DNA of 34,392 nucleotides, taken from DATHRK01 sp035513295 (GTDB lineage: Bacteria; Gemmatimonadota; Gemmatimonadetes; Longimicrobiales; RSA9). A model generated the notes under the pieces. It did not search any database, was not told the DNA's origin, and was given only the letters and a program-made list of their open reading frames with translations. Each line of letters begins with the position of its first letter. Positions within the stretch are counted from its first letter, which is position 1. The stretch is from NCBI GenBank assembly GCA_035513295.1, contig DATKCH010000099.1, positions 1-34,392 of the forward strand, written 5' to 3'. Below, piece after piece: positions 18,153 through 26,735 of this stretch. The position numbers and the translations under genes were made by a program.

Positions 18153-20057
18153 TCAGCCGGCGGAATCCGAGATGACGCCCGACGCGCGCAGCATCGCGAC
18201 CACCCGATCCGTCAGCTCCTCGACCTCCGACTCGTCGGTGGGCGCGACCAGCTCGGGGTCGGCGGGCGCTTCGTATGGCGCCGACACCCCCGTGAGACCC
18301 GCGATCTCGCCGCGGTCGGCGCGCGCGTACAGGCCCTTGGGGTCGCGGCGGCGGCACTCGTCCACGTCGCAGCTCACGTAAACCTCGAAGAATCGGCCCT
18401 CGGGGATCAGGCGCCGGGCGCGCTGGCGGTCCCGCTCGTACGGCGACACGAAGGCGCACAGGACGATCGACCCCTGTTCGAAGAACAGTCGCGCGACCTC
18501 CGCCGCGCGGCGGATGTTCTCGACTCGGTCCTCCGGGGAGAAGGCCAGGTCGCCGCTCAGGCCGTGCCGGAGCCGGTCTCCGTCCAGGAGCACGGTGTGG
18601 CAACCCGAACCGAAGAGCAGGCGCTCGACCGCGCGCGCGAGCGTCGACTTGCCCGATCCGGACAGCCCGGTGAACCAGACGACGGCTGCGCCGTGACCGT
18701 TGCGCGCCTCCCGCTCCGCTCGCGTCAGCGCCGCCGCCTCCCAACGGACGTCGGGGGAAGCCGGCCGCTCGTCGCCCGCCCCGTCTGCCCGGAGCAGGTC
18801 CTCCGGCGTCTGGACCCCTCCCCGGATCAACCCCGCCGCGATGGTGCCGTTGGTGAACGGGTCGATCAGGACGAAGGCCCCGGTGGACCGGTTCACGCTG
18901 TACGGATCGAAGAACAGCGGGTCGGCTGTCTCGACCTCGACCCGGCCGATCTCGTTGAGGTCGAGCGCCTGGGCCGGCCCCCGGTGCAGCGTGTCGATGT
19001 CGATCCGGTACAGCACGTTCGTGACGTATGCCTTGATGGTGCGGGTCGTGTGGCGGAGCAGGACGGGCCGCCCGACCTCGAGGGGTCTCTCGGACATCCA
19101 GCACAGCATCGCCTCCAGCCGCCGTCCCACCTGAGGCAGGTTCCGCTTGCGCACGATCATGTCGCCGCGACTGACGTCGAGCTCGTCCTCGAGCCGAATC
19201 ACCAGCGGCTCGCCGGCACTGCCCCGCTCCGCGGTCTTCCCGACGTGGAGGATCTCCTTCACGCGCGTGGACCTCCCGGACGGCAGGGCCAACACCTCCT
19301 CCCCCGCCGCGATCGTGCCGGAAACCGCCTCGCCGGCGAATCCCCTGAAGTCTTGGTCGGGGCGGATCACGTACTGCACCGGAAAGCGGAAGTCGATGAG
19401 GTTCCGGTCGGCGAAGATGTTGACGGTCTCGAGGTGGTGGAGAAGCGAGGGGCCCTGGTACCAGCCCGTTCGCTCGCTGCGCCGGACGACGTTGTCGCCT
19501 TCCAGCGCCGAGATCGGGATGAACACCACGTCGCGCACCGCGAGCTTCGCGGCGAACTCCCGGAACTCGGCGGTGATCCCGTCGAACGCGTCCCGGGACC
19601 AACCGACGAGATCCATCTTGTTGACCGCGACCACCATGTGCGGGATGCCGAGCAGCGAGGAGATGAACGCGTGCCGGCGGGACTGCGTCAACACTCCCTT
19701 GCGGGCATCGATCAGGACGACGGCCAAGTGCGCCGTGGAGGCGCCGGTGACCATGTTGCGGGTGTACTGCTCGTGACCGGGGGTGTCGGCGATGATGAAC
19801 TTTCGGCGCGGCGTGGAAAAGTACCGGTAAGCCACGTCGATCGTGATCCTCTGCTCTCGCTCGGCGCGCAGGCCGTCGGTGAGCAGCGCCAGGTTGACGC
19901 GATCATCGCCCGTCCTGCGGCTCACGCCCTCGAGCGCGGCCAGCTGGTCCTCGAAGATCGACTTGGTATCGAACAGGAGTCGGCCGATCAGCGTGCTCTT
20001 GCCGTCATCGACGCTGCCCGCCGTGGTCAAACGCAGGAGGTCGGAGGGCGCCTTCAT
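18153..20057 (-). CDS. cysNC: Sulfate adenylyltransferase large subunit fused to APS kinase (CysNC)
   Basis: This bifunctional enzyme makes APS from sulfate and ATP with GTP hydrolysis, then phosphorylates APS to PAPS. The 634-residue product has an N-terminal GTPase domain with GSVDDGKST (14-22), DTPGHEQ (91-97) and NKMD (146-149), then beta-barrel domains. A C-terminal APS kinase follows, with WFTGLSGSGKST (P-loop about 464-472), LLDGDRLRHGL and FVSPYERDR. The start ATG overlaps the cysD stop as TGATG, so I reject the longer in-frame reading upstream, which covers cysD. It pairs with CysD to form the active sulfurylase. PAPS may feed assimilation or sulfotransferases; no reductase gene is in the window. 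Confidence 0.96.
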   Translation of the reverse strand: MKAPSDLLRLTTAGSVDDGKSTLIGRLLFDTKSIFEDQLAALEGVSRRTGDDRVNLALLTDGLRAEREQRITIDVAYRYFSTPRRKFIIADTPGHEQYTRNMVTGASTAHLAVVLIDARKGVLTQSRRHAFISSLLGIPHMVVAVNKMDLVGWSRDAFDGITAEFREFAAKLAVRDVVFIPISALEGDNVVRRSERTGWYQGPSLLHHLETVNIFADRNLIDFRFPVQYVIRPDQDFRGFAGEAVSGTIAAGEEVLALPSGRSTRVKEILHVGKTAERGSAGEPLVIRLEDELDVSRGDMIVRKRNLPQVGRRLEAMLCWMSERPLEVGRPVLLRHTTRTIKAYVTNVLYRIDIDTLHRGPAQALDLNEIGRVEVETADPLFFDPYSVNRSTGAFVLIDPFTNGTIAAGLIRGGVQTPEDLLRADGAGDERPASPDVRWEAAALTRAEREARNGHGAAVVWFTGLSGSGKSTLARAVERLLFGSGCHTVLLDGDRLRHGLSGDLAFSPEDRVENIRRAAEVARLFFEQGSIVLCAFVSPYERDRQRARRLIPEGRFFEVYVSCDVDECRRRDPKGLYARADRGEIAGLTGVSAPYEAPADPELVAPTDESEVEELTDRVVAMLRASGVISDSAG

Positions 20058-20959
20058 CAGAAGTACCCCTGGCGTTTGCGGTCCTCCATGGCGGACTCGG
20101 AACGACGGTCGTCGTGCCGCCCACCCCGTTCCGTGACGCGCGCGGCCGCGACCTCCGCGATGATCTCCTCCAGCGTCCCGGCCGCCGAGACCACCGCCCC
20201 CGTGCACGTGGCGTCCCCGATCGTGCGGAAGCGAATCGTACGGGTCGCGTAGCTTTCTCCTTCGTCAACTGAGATCCACGGGGTGCGCGCGAGGAGCGTC
20301 CCGTCCCGGTCGACGACCTCACGCTCGTGGGCGAAGTAGAGCGACGGAATGGGAATTTCCTCGGCGGCGATGTACTGCCAGACGTCCATCTCGGTCCAGT
20401 TGCTCAGCGGAAAGACGCGGAAGTGCTCACCGGGAGACTTGCGCCCGTTGTAGAGGTTCCAGAGCTCCGGCCGCTGGTTCTTGGGGTCCCACTGGCCGAA
20501 ACGGTCGCGGTGCGAGAAGAAGCGCTCCTTCGCGCGCGCCTTTTCCTCGTCCCGGCGCCCTCCGCCCAGCGCCGCGTCCACCTTGAGCTCGGTCAGCGCG
20601 TCGAGCAGCGTGACGATCTGCAGCACGTTCCGGCTCGCGTTCGGACCTTGCTCCTCCACCGCCCTGCCGGCGTCGATCGAATCCTGGACGTACCGTACCT
20701 CGAGCTCCGCGTCCACGCGCGCCACGAGCTCGTCCCTGAACTGCAGGGTCTCCGGGAAGTTGTGGCCCGTGTCTATGTGCAGGAGGGGGAACGGCAGCCG
20801 GGCCGGCGCGAACGCCTTGGCGGCCAGGTGCACCATGACGATCGAGTCCTTGCCGCCCGAGAACAGGAGGGCCGGCCGTTCGAACTGCGCCGCAACCTCC
20901 CGCATCACGTAGATCGCCTCCGCCTCGAGCTGCCCGAGGTGCATCGACGCTTTCGCCAT
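20057..20959 (-). CDS. cysD: Sulfate adenylyltransferase small subunit CysD
   Basis: CysD is the catalytic PP-loop subunit that adenylates sulfate, acting with the CysN GTPase. The 300-residue product has the SGGKDS motif at 34-39 and the family phrases FPLLHIDTGHNFPET, GGGRRDEEKARAKER, FSHRDRFGQWDPKNQRPELW (conserved central region) and VFPLSNWTEMDVWQYI. Length is normal. It begins 3 bases after the cysQ stop and overlaps cysNC by one base, showing tight coupling of the two subunits. Confidence 0.97.
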   Translation of the reverse strand: MAKASMHLGQLEAEAIYVMREVAAQFERPALLFSGGKDSIVMVHLAAKAFAPARLPFPLLHIDTGHNFPETLQFRDELVARVDAELEVRYVQDSIDAGRAVEEQGPNASRNVLQIVTLLDALTELKVDAALGGGRRDEEKARAKERFFSHRDRFGQWDPKNQRPELWNLYNGRKSPGEHFRVFPLSNWTEMDVWQYIAAEEIPIPSLYFAHEREVVDRDGTLLARTPWISVDEGESYATRTIRFRTIGDATCTGAVVSAAGTLEEIIAEVAAARVTERGGRHDDRRSESAMEDRKRQGYF

Positions 20960-20962
20960 CGG

Positions 20963-21811
20963 CTACAGCACGTCGCTCGAGTCGAGTCGGGCCCCGCGGC
21001 TTTGGTACATCTCGGTCACGACCTCGATCGTCCTTTCCGCCCCCGGGCCGCAGGCGAGTATTCCGTGCGGCTGCACCGGGTGCTCCTTGTTGTAGCGCAA
21101 CGGCGTGCCGAGACAGTCCAGGACGGTGCCGCCGGCTTCCCGCAGGAGGATTTCGGGCGCACAGGTGTCCCACTCGCTCAGGTACGAAACCGGATGCACG
21201 TAGAGATCGCGCTCCCCGCTCGCGATCAGCGAACACTTCACGCCGACCGATCCGCTCGCGATGACGTCGCTCGCGCCCAGGCGCTCGGCCAGATCCTTCA
21301 TGAACGGGTCCGCGTGCGAACGGGACCCGACCAGCCGCAGCCGGTCGCCCGCGGGCGGCGGATCCAGGCGCGACCAGCCGTCGCCCGTTCCCCACCACCT
21401 CCAGGCTCCCTCCCCGGCGGCGGCCCGGTAGAGGGCCCCGCGCGCGGGCAGGTACAGCGCCCCCGCCGCGGCACTCCCGTCCACGGCGAGGCCGATCATA
21501 ATGGCGAACTCGCCGTTCTGCGCCAGGAACTCCTTCGTGCCGTCCAGCGGGTCCACGATCCACACCCGGGCCGCGCCGAGGCGGGCGCTGGAGTCGCTGG
21601 ATTCCTCCGAGAGCACGGCGTCGGCCGGGTATTCGCGCGCGAGCCGCTCCAGGATGGCATCGTTCGCGGCGTGATCGGCCGCTGTGACGGGCGATCCTCC
21701 CGCCTTTCGGGTCGCCGAGACGTTGCCGTAGTGAGCCATCGCCGCGACGCCCGCCTCGCGGGCGGCGGCGACCGCGACCTCGACCTCACCAGCCCAGCGG
21801 CCGGTGCTCAT
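20963..21811 (-). CDS. cysQ: 3'(2'),5'-bisphosphate nucleotidase CysQ
   Basis: CysQ hydrolyses PAP, the inhibitory by-product of PAPS use, to AMP. The 282-residue product belongs to the lithium-sensitive inositol monophosphatase superfamily: LSEESSD (about 67-73), VDPLDGTKEF (86-95, metal ligands) and the C-terminal SEWDTCAPEILLREAGG. An inositol phosphatase could look similar, but the neighbouring cysD and cysNC favour CysQ. The ATG at 21811 overlaps the hemD stop as ATGA. Earlier in-frame starts would only extend over hemD in the wrong frame. Confidence 0.93.
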   Translation of the reverse strand: MSTGRWAGEVEVAVAAAREAGVAAMAHYGNVSATRKAGGSPVTAADHAANDAILERLAREYPADAVLSEESSDSSARLGAARVWIVDPLDGTKEFLAQNGEFAIMIGLAVDGSAAAGALYLPARGALYRAAAGEGAWRWWGTGDGWSRLDPPPAGDRLRLVGSRSHADPFMKDLAERLGASDVIASGSVGVKCSLIASGERDLYVHPVSYLSEWDTCAPEILLREAGGTVLDCLGTPLRYNKEHPVQPHGILACGPGAERTIEVVTEMYQSRGARLDSSDVL

Positions 21812-22584
21812 CGCGTAGATCCCGCGCGCCACCGGGCGAGGGCGGCCATGAGGCCGTCGACGGAATGGTCCGACGCGGTGATGAGCGGGGTGAGCCCCGC
21901 GTCCCTCGCCGTCGCCGCGGTGATGGGACCGATGCACGCGAAGGTGACGCCGCCCGCCTCTCCCACGCGCGCGTACGCGGCCGCGGCCGATGAGGAGGTG
22001 AACGTCACCACATCCACGGCTCCCGCCGCCACGCGGTCGGCGAGAGCGGACAGGGAAGCCTCCTCGGCTTCGGGCCGATACGCCGCCACGTCCTCGACGG
22101 CCGCTCCGAGCGCTCGCAGGGCGTCGGGCAGCGTGTCGCGGCCCGCCTGGGACCGCGGCAGCAGGACCCGGCGTCGGGCGAGCGAGCCGGCGACCTTGAG
22201 GGTCTCCACCAGGCCCTCCGAGAGATGGCGCGCGGCGGTCAGGGCCTCGGGGAATCCGGCGCGCCGCGCGGCCGCCGCCGTGCCCGGGCCGACGCACGCG
22301 ACGTTCCTCGCGTCCGACGGCGGGACCCCCGCCTCGCCCAGGGCGGACGCGAAGCGCTCCACACCGTTCGCGGACGTGAAGACCACCCAGTCGAAGGACG
22401 CGAGGTCTGCGGCCGCCGCCCGCAGCGGTGCGAGGTCTTCCGGAGGCACCAGCCGAATCGCGGGGAATTCCAGCGGGACCGCGCCCATCGACCGGAGCGC
22501 GTCGGAGAGCTCGGACGCCTGCCCTCGCGGGCGCGTCACGGCCACCCGCAGTCCCCGCAGCGGGAGGTCGGGCGGAGCGCTCAC
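21808..22584 (-). CDS. hemD: Uroporphyrinogen-III synthase HemD
   Basis: HemD closes hydroxymethylbilane with inversion of ring D to form uroporphyrinogen III, the branch point to heme and siroheme. The 258-residue product shows the poorly conserved but recognisable family pattern: LRVAVTRPRGQASELSDALR, PAIRLVPPEDL, FDWVVFTSANGVERF, then a second lobe with VLLPRSQAGRDTLPDALRA and VDVVTFTSSSAAAAY. The GTG at 22584 overlaps the adk stop as GTGA. No other tetrapyrrole gene is in the window. Its position ahead of sulfate genes suggests a link to siroheme-dependent sulfite reductase, which is inference. Confidence 0.9.
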   Translation of the reverse strand: MSAPPDLPLRGLRVAVTRPRGQASELSDALRSMGAVPLEFPAIRLVPPEDLAPLRAAAADLASFDWVVFTSANGVERFASALGEAGVPPSDARNVACVGPGTAAAARRAGFPEALTAARHLSEGLVETLKVAGSLARRRVLLPRSQAGRDTLPDALRALGAAVEDVAAYRPEAEEASLSALADRVAAGAVDVVTFTSSSAAAAYARVGEAGGVTFACIGPITAATARDAGLTPLITASDHSVDGLMAALARWRAGSTR

Positions 22585-23231
22585 GCCCGGATCGGATCCA
22601 GCAGACCGGCCAGCTCGGCCGCGACCTCGTCCACCGGCCGGGCACCGTCGATCACGTGGACGGCGGTGGGGCTCGCGCGATAGTAGTCGATGAGGGGCGC
22701 GGTCTGCTCGCGGTAGACCGACAGCCGCCGCCGCACCGTCTCCTCGGCGTCGTCCGGACGGCTGCGCGGCTCGGCACCGCACACATCGCAGACGCCGGGA
22801 ACCCTCGTCGGCTGGTCGTGGACGTTGTACGTCGCGCCGCACTCGGGACAGATGCGCCTCCCGGCGATGCGGCGGACCAGCTCCTCGTCCCCCACCTCCA
22901 CCACCACGACGGCGTCCAGCGGCCGTCCCAGGTCCTCGAGCAGGCTGGTCAACCCCTCGGCCTGCGCGCGGGTGCGCGGAAACCCGTCGAACACGACGCC
23001 GGTATCGACGCGCGCCATCACGTCGCGCACGAGTCCGACGATCACCTCGTCTGGCACGAGCTCCCCCGCGTCCATGTACCGCTTCGCGTCCCGGCCCAAC
23101 GCCGTCCCCTCGCGCACGGCGTCGCGCAGCAGGTCGCCCGTGGAGAGCCGGACGATTCCATACCGTTCCGTGAGAAGGGCCCCCTGGGTGCCTTTGCCGG
23201 CACCGGGGGCCCCGAGGAGTATCAGATGCAT
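22581..23231 (-). CDS. adk: Adenylate kinase (zinc LID type)
   Basis: Adk interconverts AMP, ADP and ATP in the cytosol. The 216-residue product has the P-loop GAPGAGKGT (7-15), the STGDLLR and FDGFPRT motifs, and a LID domain carrying C128, C131, C148 and C151 (CPECG and CDVCG), the four-cysteine zinc form. Length is that of long-LID bacterial enzymes. It follows secY by 38 bases in the standard spc order. Its stop overlaps the start of hemD, so the inserted sulfate/heme chain is read from the same message. Confidence 0.97.
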   Translation of the reverse strand: MHLILLGAPGAGKGTQGALLTERYGIVRLSTGDLLRDAVREGTALGRDAKRYMDAGELVPDEVIVGLVRDVMARVDTGVVFDGFPRTRAQAEGLTSLLEDLGRPLDAVVVVEVGDEELVRRIAGRRICPECGATYNVHDQPTRVPGVCDVCGAEPRSRPDDAEETVRRRLSVYREQTAPLIDYYRASPTAVHVIDGARPVDEVAAELAGLLDPIRA

Positions 23232-23269
23232 GCGTCTCGTCGCGTTTCGGTCCGTCCTGTCCGCATCCG

Positions 23270-24583
23270 CTACATGTACTGCTGGCGTCCCCGGAAGCGT
23301 ACCCGTCCCTTCTTCATGAACCCTTCGTAGCGCCTCAGCAGGAGGTGCTGCTGCATCTGCTGGACGGTGTCCAGCGCGACGCCCACGACGATCAGCAGCG
23401 AGGTGCCGCCGAAGAAGAACGTCTGGATGTTGAAGATCTCGAAGATCCAGAACGGCAGCAGGGCGATCAGCGCGAGGTAGATCGCCCCCGGAAGCGTGAT
23501 GCGCGTGAGGACGTGGTCGATGTAATCGGCCGAGTCGCGTCCCGGCTTGACTCCGGGGATGAACGCGCCCTGCTTCTTCAGATTCTCCGCCAGGTCGACC
23601 GGATTGAAGATGATCGCCGTGTAGAAGTACGTGAAGAACAGGATCAGCAGCGCATAGGTCACGTAGTACACCCAGTTGTCCGGCTGGAACGTCTGGGAGA
23701 TGTCCTGCAAAAAGCCGATGCTGCTGAACGCCGCGAGCGTGCCCGGGACGATGATGATCGACTGGGCGAAGATGATCGGCATCACGCCGGCCGAGTTCAC
23801 GCGCAGCGGGATGAAGCTCTTCTGGCCCTCCTGGATCCTGCCGCGTCCCAGCACCTTGCGGGGGATCTGTACGGGCAGCTTGCGCGCGGCCATCGTCATC
23901 GACGTCACGGCCGCCGTGACCGCGATCATCACGGCCACGAGCGCTACCAGCGCGAACGCGCTGATCGCGCCGACCCGGAAGGACTCCCATGTGGCCCCGA
24001 GCGCCCGCGGGAAGCCCTCGATGATCGAGAAGAAGATCAGCAGCGAAGCGCCGTTGCCGATCCCGCGCTCGGTGATCTGCTCGCCGAGCCACATGACGAA
24101 CACGGCCCCCGTGGTGAGGATCAGGGTCGTCCCGAGTAGGAACGGCAGCCCCGACATGTTCACCGCGTTCGGGATGTTGCGCAGGAAGATCGCGTAGCCC
24201 CACCCCTGCATGGCCGCCAGCGCGACCGTCGAGTAGCGCGTCCACTGCGTGATCTTCTTGCGCCCGTCCTCGCCCTCCTTCTGCATCTTCTCGATCGTGG
24301 GCACGACCGCCGCGAGCAGCTGAAACATGATGCTCGCGGAGATGTAGGGCATGATGCCGAGCGACAGCACCGTCGCGCGGGACAGAGCCCCTCCCACGAA
24401 CAGGTCGTAGACGCCGAACAGCGTGTTCTGGAGGTTCTGGAACTGCTGCCGCAGGACGACCACGTCCACGCCGGGGGTGGTGATGTGGGCGCCGATGCGG
24501 TACAGCAGGAGGACACCGAGCGTGAAGAGGATCTTGTTCTTCAGCTCGGGGATCCGCCAGAACGGGGCGATCGGGTTGGCCAT
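23270..24583 (-). CDS. secY: Protein translocase channel subunit SecY
   Basis: SecY is the central pore of the inner-membrane Sec translocon, driven by the SecA encoded at the left of the window. The 437-residue product has about ten membrane helices. It shows family signatures near SLGIMPYISASIMFQLL, GEQITERGIGNGASLLIF, IPLRVNSAGVMPIIFA and a cytosolic loop with GAFIPGVKPGRDSADYI. The charged C-terminal tail MKKGRVRFRGRQQYM is normal. It begins 13 bases after rplO. Confidence 0.98.
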   Translation of the reverse strand: MANPIAPFWRIPELKNKILFTLGVLLLYRIGAHITTPGVDVVVLRQQFQNLQNTLFGVYDLFVGGALSRATVLSLGIMPYISASIMFQLLAAVVPTIEKMQKEGEDGRKKITQWTRYSTVALAAMQGWGYAIFLRNIPNAVNMSGLPFLLGTTLILTTGAVFVMWLGEQITERGIGNGASLLIFFSIIEGFPRALGATWESFRVGAISAFALVALVAVMIAVTAAVTSMTMAARKLPVQIPRKVLGRGRIQEGQKSFIPLRVNSAGVMPIIFAQSIIIVPGTLAAFSSIGFLQDISQTFQPDNWVYYVTYALLILFFTYFYTAIIFNPVDLAENLKKQGAFIPGVKPGRDSADYIDHVLTRITLPGAIYLALIALLPFWIFEIFNIQTFFFGGTSLLIVVGVALDTVQQMQQHLLLRRYEGFMKKGRVRFRGRQQYM

Positions 24584-24596
24584 TGTCAGCGACCTG

Positions 24597-25043
24597 TCAG
24601 TCCAGGATTTCCACGGAGCCGCCCGCCGCTTCGACCTTGGCGCGGGCGCCGTCGCTCACCCGATGCACGCGCACAGTGAAGGCGCGCCCGATGTCCCCCT
24701 TGCCGAGGAGCTTCACCGGCACCGCCCGATTCAGGTTCACGAGCCCGTGGGAGTGCAGCACCTCGGGGGTGACCACGTCCTCGGCGATCCGCTCGAGGTC
24801 CCCCACGTTCACGATCTCGCACTCCACGCGGCCGCGGTTGTGGAAGCCCCGCTTCGGGACCCTCCGCTGCAGCGGCATCTGCCCGCCCTCGAACCACGCC
24901 CGGCGCTTGAAGCCGGACCTGGCCTTCTGGCCCTTGTGACCCTTCCCGGACGTCTTGCCCTTGCCCGACCCCGGGCCGCGGCCGAGCCGCTTGCGCGAGT
25001 GGGTCGCGCCCTTCGGGGGACGCAGGTCGTTCAGGTTCGCCAT
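24597..25043 (-). CDS. rplO: 50S ribosomal protein L15
   Basis: L15 binds 23S rRNA late in large-subunit assembly. The 148-residue product begins MANLNDLRPPKGATHSRKRL and carries the glycine/lysine-rich GRGPGSGKGKTSGKGHKGQK segment, FKRRAWFEGGQMPLQRRVPK and a globular C-terminal domain with NLNRAVPVKLLGKGDI. It lies 4 bases after rpmD and 13 before secY, the normal spc order. Confidence 0.98.
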   Translation of the reverse strand: MANLNDLRPPKGATHSRKRLGRGPGSGKGKTSGKGHKGQKARSGFKRRAWFEGGQMPLQRRVPKRGFHNRGRVECEIVNVGDLERIAEDVVTPEVLHSHGLVNLNRAVPVKLLGKGDIGRAFTVRVHRVSDGARAKVEAAGGSVEILD

Positions 25044-25047
25044 CCGA

Positions 25048-25257
25048 CTACCCCTCCTCCTGAATCTCCTCCACCTCCACGAGGTGGCGGACCTGGAAAA
25101 TCATGCCCCTGATCGCCGGGTTGTCTTCCTTCACGACGGAGTGCTGATGCCGCTTGAGGCCGAGCGCCCGAAGCGTCGCCCGGTGCTTCTGCAGGCGTCC
25201 GTTCCCGCTCCGGACCTGCGTCACGCGCAGCCTGTGCGCCGCCTTCTTCTTAGCCAT
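25048..25257 (-). CDS. rpmD: 50S ribosomal protein L30
   Basis: L30 is a small large-subunit protein absent from some lineages. The 69-residue product has RVTQVRSGNGRLQKHRATLR and the core LGLKRHQHSVVKEDNPAIRG with MIFQVRHLVEVEE. It is slightly long because of a lysine-rich start and an acidic end. Its start overlaps the rpsE stop by 8 bases (ATGGCTAA). Confidence 0.96.
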   Translation of the reverse strand: MAKKKAAHRLRVTQVRSGNGRLQKHRATLRALGLKRHQHSVVKEDNPAIRGMIFQVRHLVEVEEIQEEG

Positions 25258-25777
25258 GGCGCACCGGCCCCAGCTCCTCGACGCTGATGCCCCTCTCGCG
25301 AGCCACCTGTTCCGGCGTGACCAGCTCCCCCAACCCGGCGAGCGTGGCGCGCACCATGTTGATGGGGTTGTTCGACCCCAGGCTCTTGGTCAGGACGTCG
25401 GACACGCCCGCCGCTTCGAGCACGGCGCGCACGGGCCCTCCTGCGATCACCCCGGTGCCCGGTCCGGCCGGCTTGAGGATGACGCGGCCGGCTCCGTGCC
25501 GCCCCACGATCGCGTGCGGCAGGGTACCCTCGACCAGCGGCACGAGGACCATGTTCTCACGGGCCTTCTCGAACCCCTTGCGGATCGCCTCGGCGACCTC
25601 GTTGGCCTTGCCGAGCGCGACGCCGACCTTGCCCTTCCTGTCCCCCACCGCGACCAGCGCGGTGAAGGAGAACCGGCGCCCGCCCTTCACGACCTTGGCG
25701 ACCCGGTTCACGTGAATGACGTTCTCCACGAGGTCCGACTCGCGGCCCCTGCGACCCTTCTTCTGTTCTCTCGCCAT
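25250..25777 (-). CDS. rpsE: 30S ribosomal protein S5
   Basis: S5 contributes to decoding accuracy and mRNA unwinding on the small subunit. The 175-residue product has the double-stranded-RNA-binding-like N domain (VNRVAKVVKGGRRFSFTALV, VGDRKGKVGVALGKANEV) and the C domain with PLVEGTLPHAIVGRHGAGRV and GVSDVLTKSLGSNNPINMV. Length is normal. It begins 10 bases after rplR and overlaps rpmD. Confidence 0.98.
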   Translation of the reverse strand: MAREQKKGRRGRESDLVENVIHVNRVAKVVKGGRRFSFTALVAVGDRKGKVGVALGKANEVAEAIRKGFEKARENMVLVPLVEGTLPHAIVGRHGAGRVILKPAGPGTGVIAGGPVRAVLEAAGVSDVLTKSLGSNNPINMVRATLAGLGELVTPEQVARERGISVEELGPVRHG

Positions 25778-25787
25778 CGATCGAACC

Positions 25788-26174
25788 TCAGAACTTCAGG
25801 CCGCCCTCGCGCGCGCCTTCGGCGAACGCGGCGACCCTACCGTGGTAGAGGTAGCCCCCGCGGTCGAAGACGACGCTCTCGACTCCCGCTTCCCTCGCGC
25901 GCTCTGCCAGCAGCTTGCCGGCCTCGCGCCCCAGGGCGGACTTGTCGATGTCGTCGTCGCTCCGCTTCTCCTTGAGCTCGGGGGCGAGCGTCGAAACCCC
26001 GACGATCACGCGACCGGTGATGTCGTCGACGAGCTGCCCCTGAATGTTTTTGTGCGAGCGGTGCACTACGAGCCGCGGCCTGTCCGCGGTTCCCGACACG
26101 CGCTTGCGCACCCTGCGATGGCGCCTCGCCAGGCGGCGGGCGCGCTCCGAGATGCTTCTCTGACTTCCGGCCAT
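25788..26174 (-). CDS. rplR: 50S ribosomal protein L18
   Basis: L18 helps bring 5S rRNA into the large subunit together with L5. The 128-residue product has an arginine-rich N-terminus (ARRHRRVRKRVSGTADRPRL) and the core VVHRSHKNIQGQLVDDITG, ending DRGGYLYHGRVAAFAEGARE-GGLKF. Length is normal for the long-tailed bacterial form. It starts 13 bases after rplF. Confidence 0.98.
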   Translation of the reverse strand: MAGSQRSISERARRLARRHRRVRKRVSGTADRPRLVVHRSHKNIQGQLVDDITGRVIVGVSTLAPELKEKRSDDDIDKSALGREAGKLLAERAREAGVESVVFDRGGYLYHGRVAAFAEGAREGGLKF

Positions 26175-26187
26175 GATGTCCCCCGCG

Positions 26188-26724
26188 CTAGACGCCGGTC
26201 TTGCCCGCCTTGCGGCGGACGTGTTCGCCCTGGTAGCGGATGCCCTTGCCCTTGTACGGCTCCGGCGGCCGGACCTGCCGGATCTCCGCGGCGGCCTGTC
26301 CTACCCGCTGCTTGTCCGCGCCCTCGACCACGATGACCGTCGGGGCGGGGGTGGAAATCGACACGCCGTCCGGTTCGGGATACTCGACGGGGTGCGAATA
26401 GCCTACGGTCAGGACCAGGGTGTTTCCGCGTTTCTCCGCCCGGTAGCCGACGCCCTGCAACTCCAGGCTCTTCTGAAACCCCTCGGTGACGCCCCGCACC
26501 ATGTTCGCGACCAGCGCGCGGGTGAGGCCGTGGAGCGCCCGATGCGGCTTGGCGTCGGACTCGCGCGTGACCGTGAGCTCGCCGTCCTCGAGGGCGAGCG
26601 AAACTTCCGGCCGCAGCGTCTGCGTCAGCTCGCCCCTGGGGCCCTTCACGCGCACCAGGCCCTCTTCTATGTCCACCGTGACTCCGGACGGAATCACCAC
26701 GGGCATCTTTCCGATTCGCGACAT
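26188..26724 (-). CDS. rplF: 50S ribosomal protein L6
   Basis: L6 lies near the factor-binding site of the large subunit. The 178-residue product begins MSRIGKMPVVIPSGVTVDIE and contains the first repeat with VKGPRGELTQTL and the second with GVGYRAEKRGNTLVLTVGYS, ending PEPYKGKGIRYQGEHVRRKA. I chose the ATG at 26724, 11 bases after the rpsH stop. A much longer in-frame reading upstream overlaps rpsH and is a shadow. Confidence 0.98.
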   Translation of the reverse strand: MSRIGKMPVVIPSGVTVDIEEGLVRVKGPRGELTQTLRPEVSLALEDGELTVTRESDAKPHRALHGLTRALVANMVRGVTEGFQKSLELQGVGYRAEKRGNTLVLTVGYSHPVEYPEPDGVSISTPAPTVIVVEGADKQRVGQAAAEIRQVRPPEPYKGKGIRYQGEHVRRKAGKTGV

Positions 26725-26735
26725 TGTCCTATCCC

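Noticed and set aside
20327..22693. 788-codon plus-strand open frame opposite cysD, cysQ and hemD
   Set aside because: It spans three recognisable minus-strand genes and changes composition at each boundary. No ribosome site or domain is visible.
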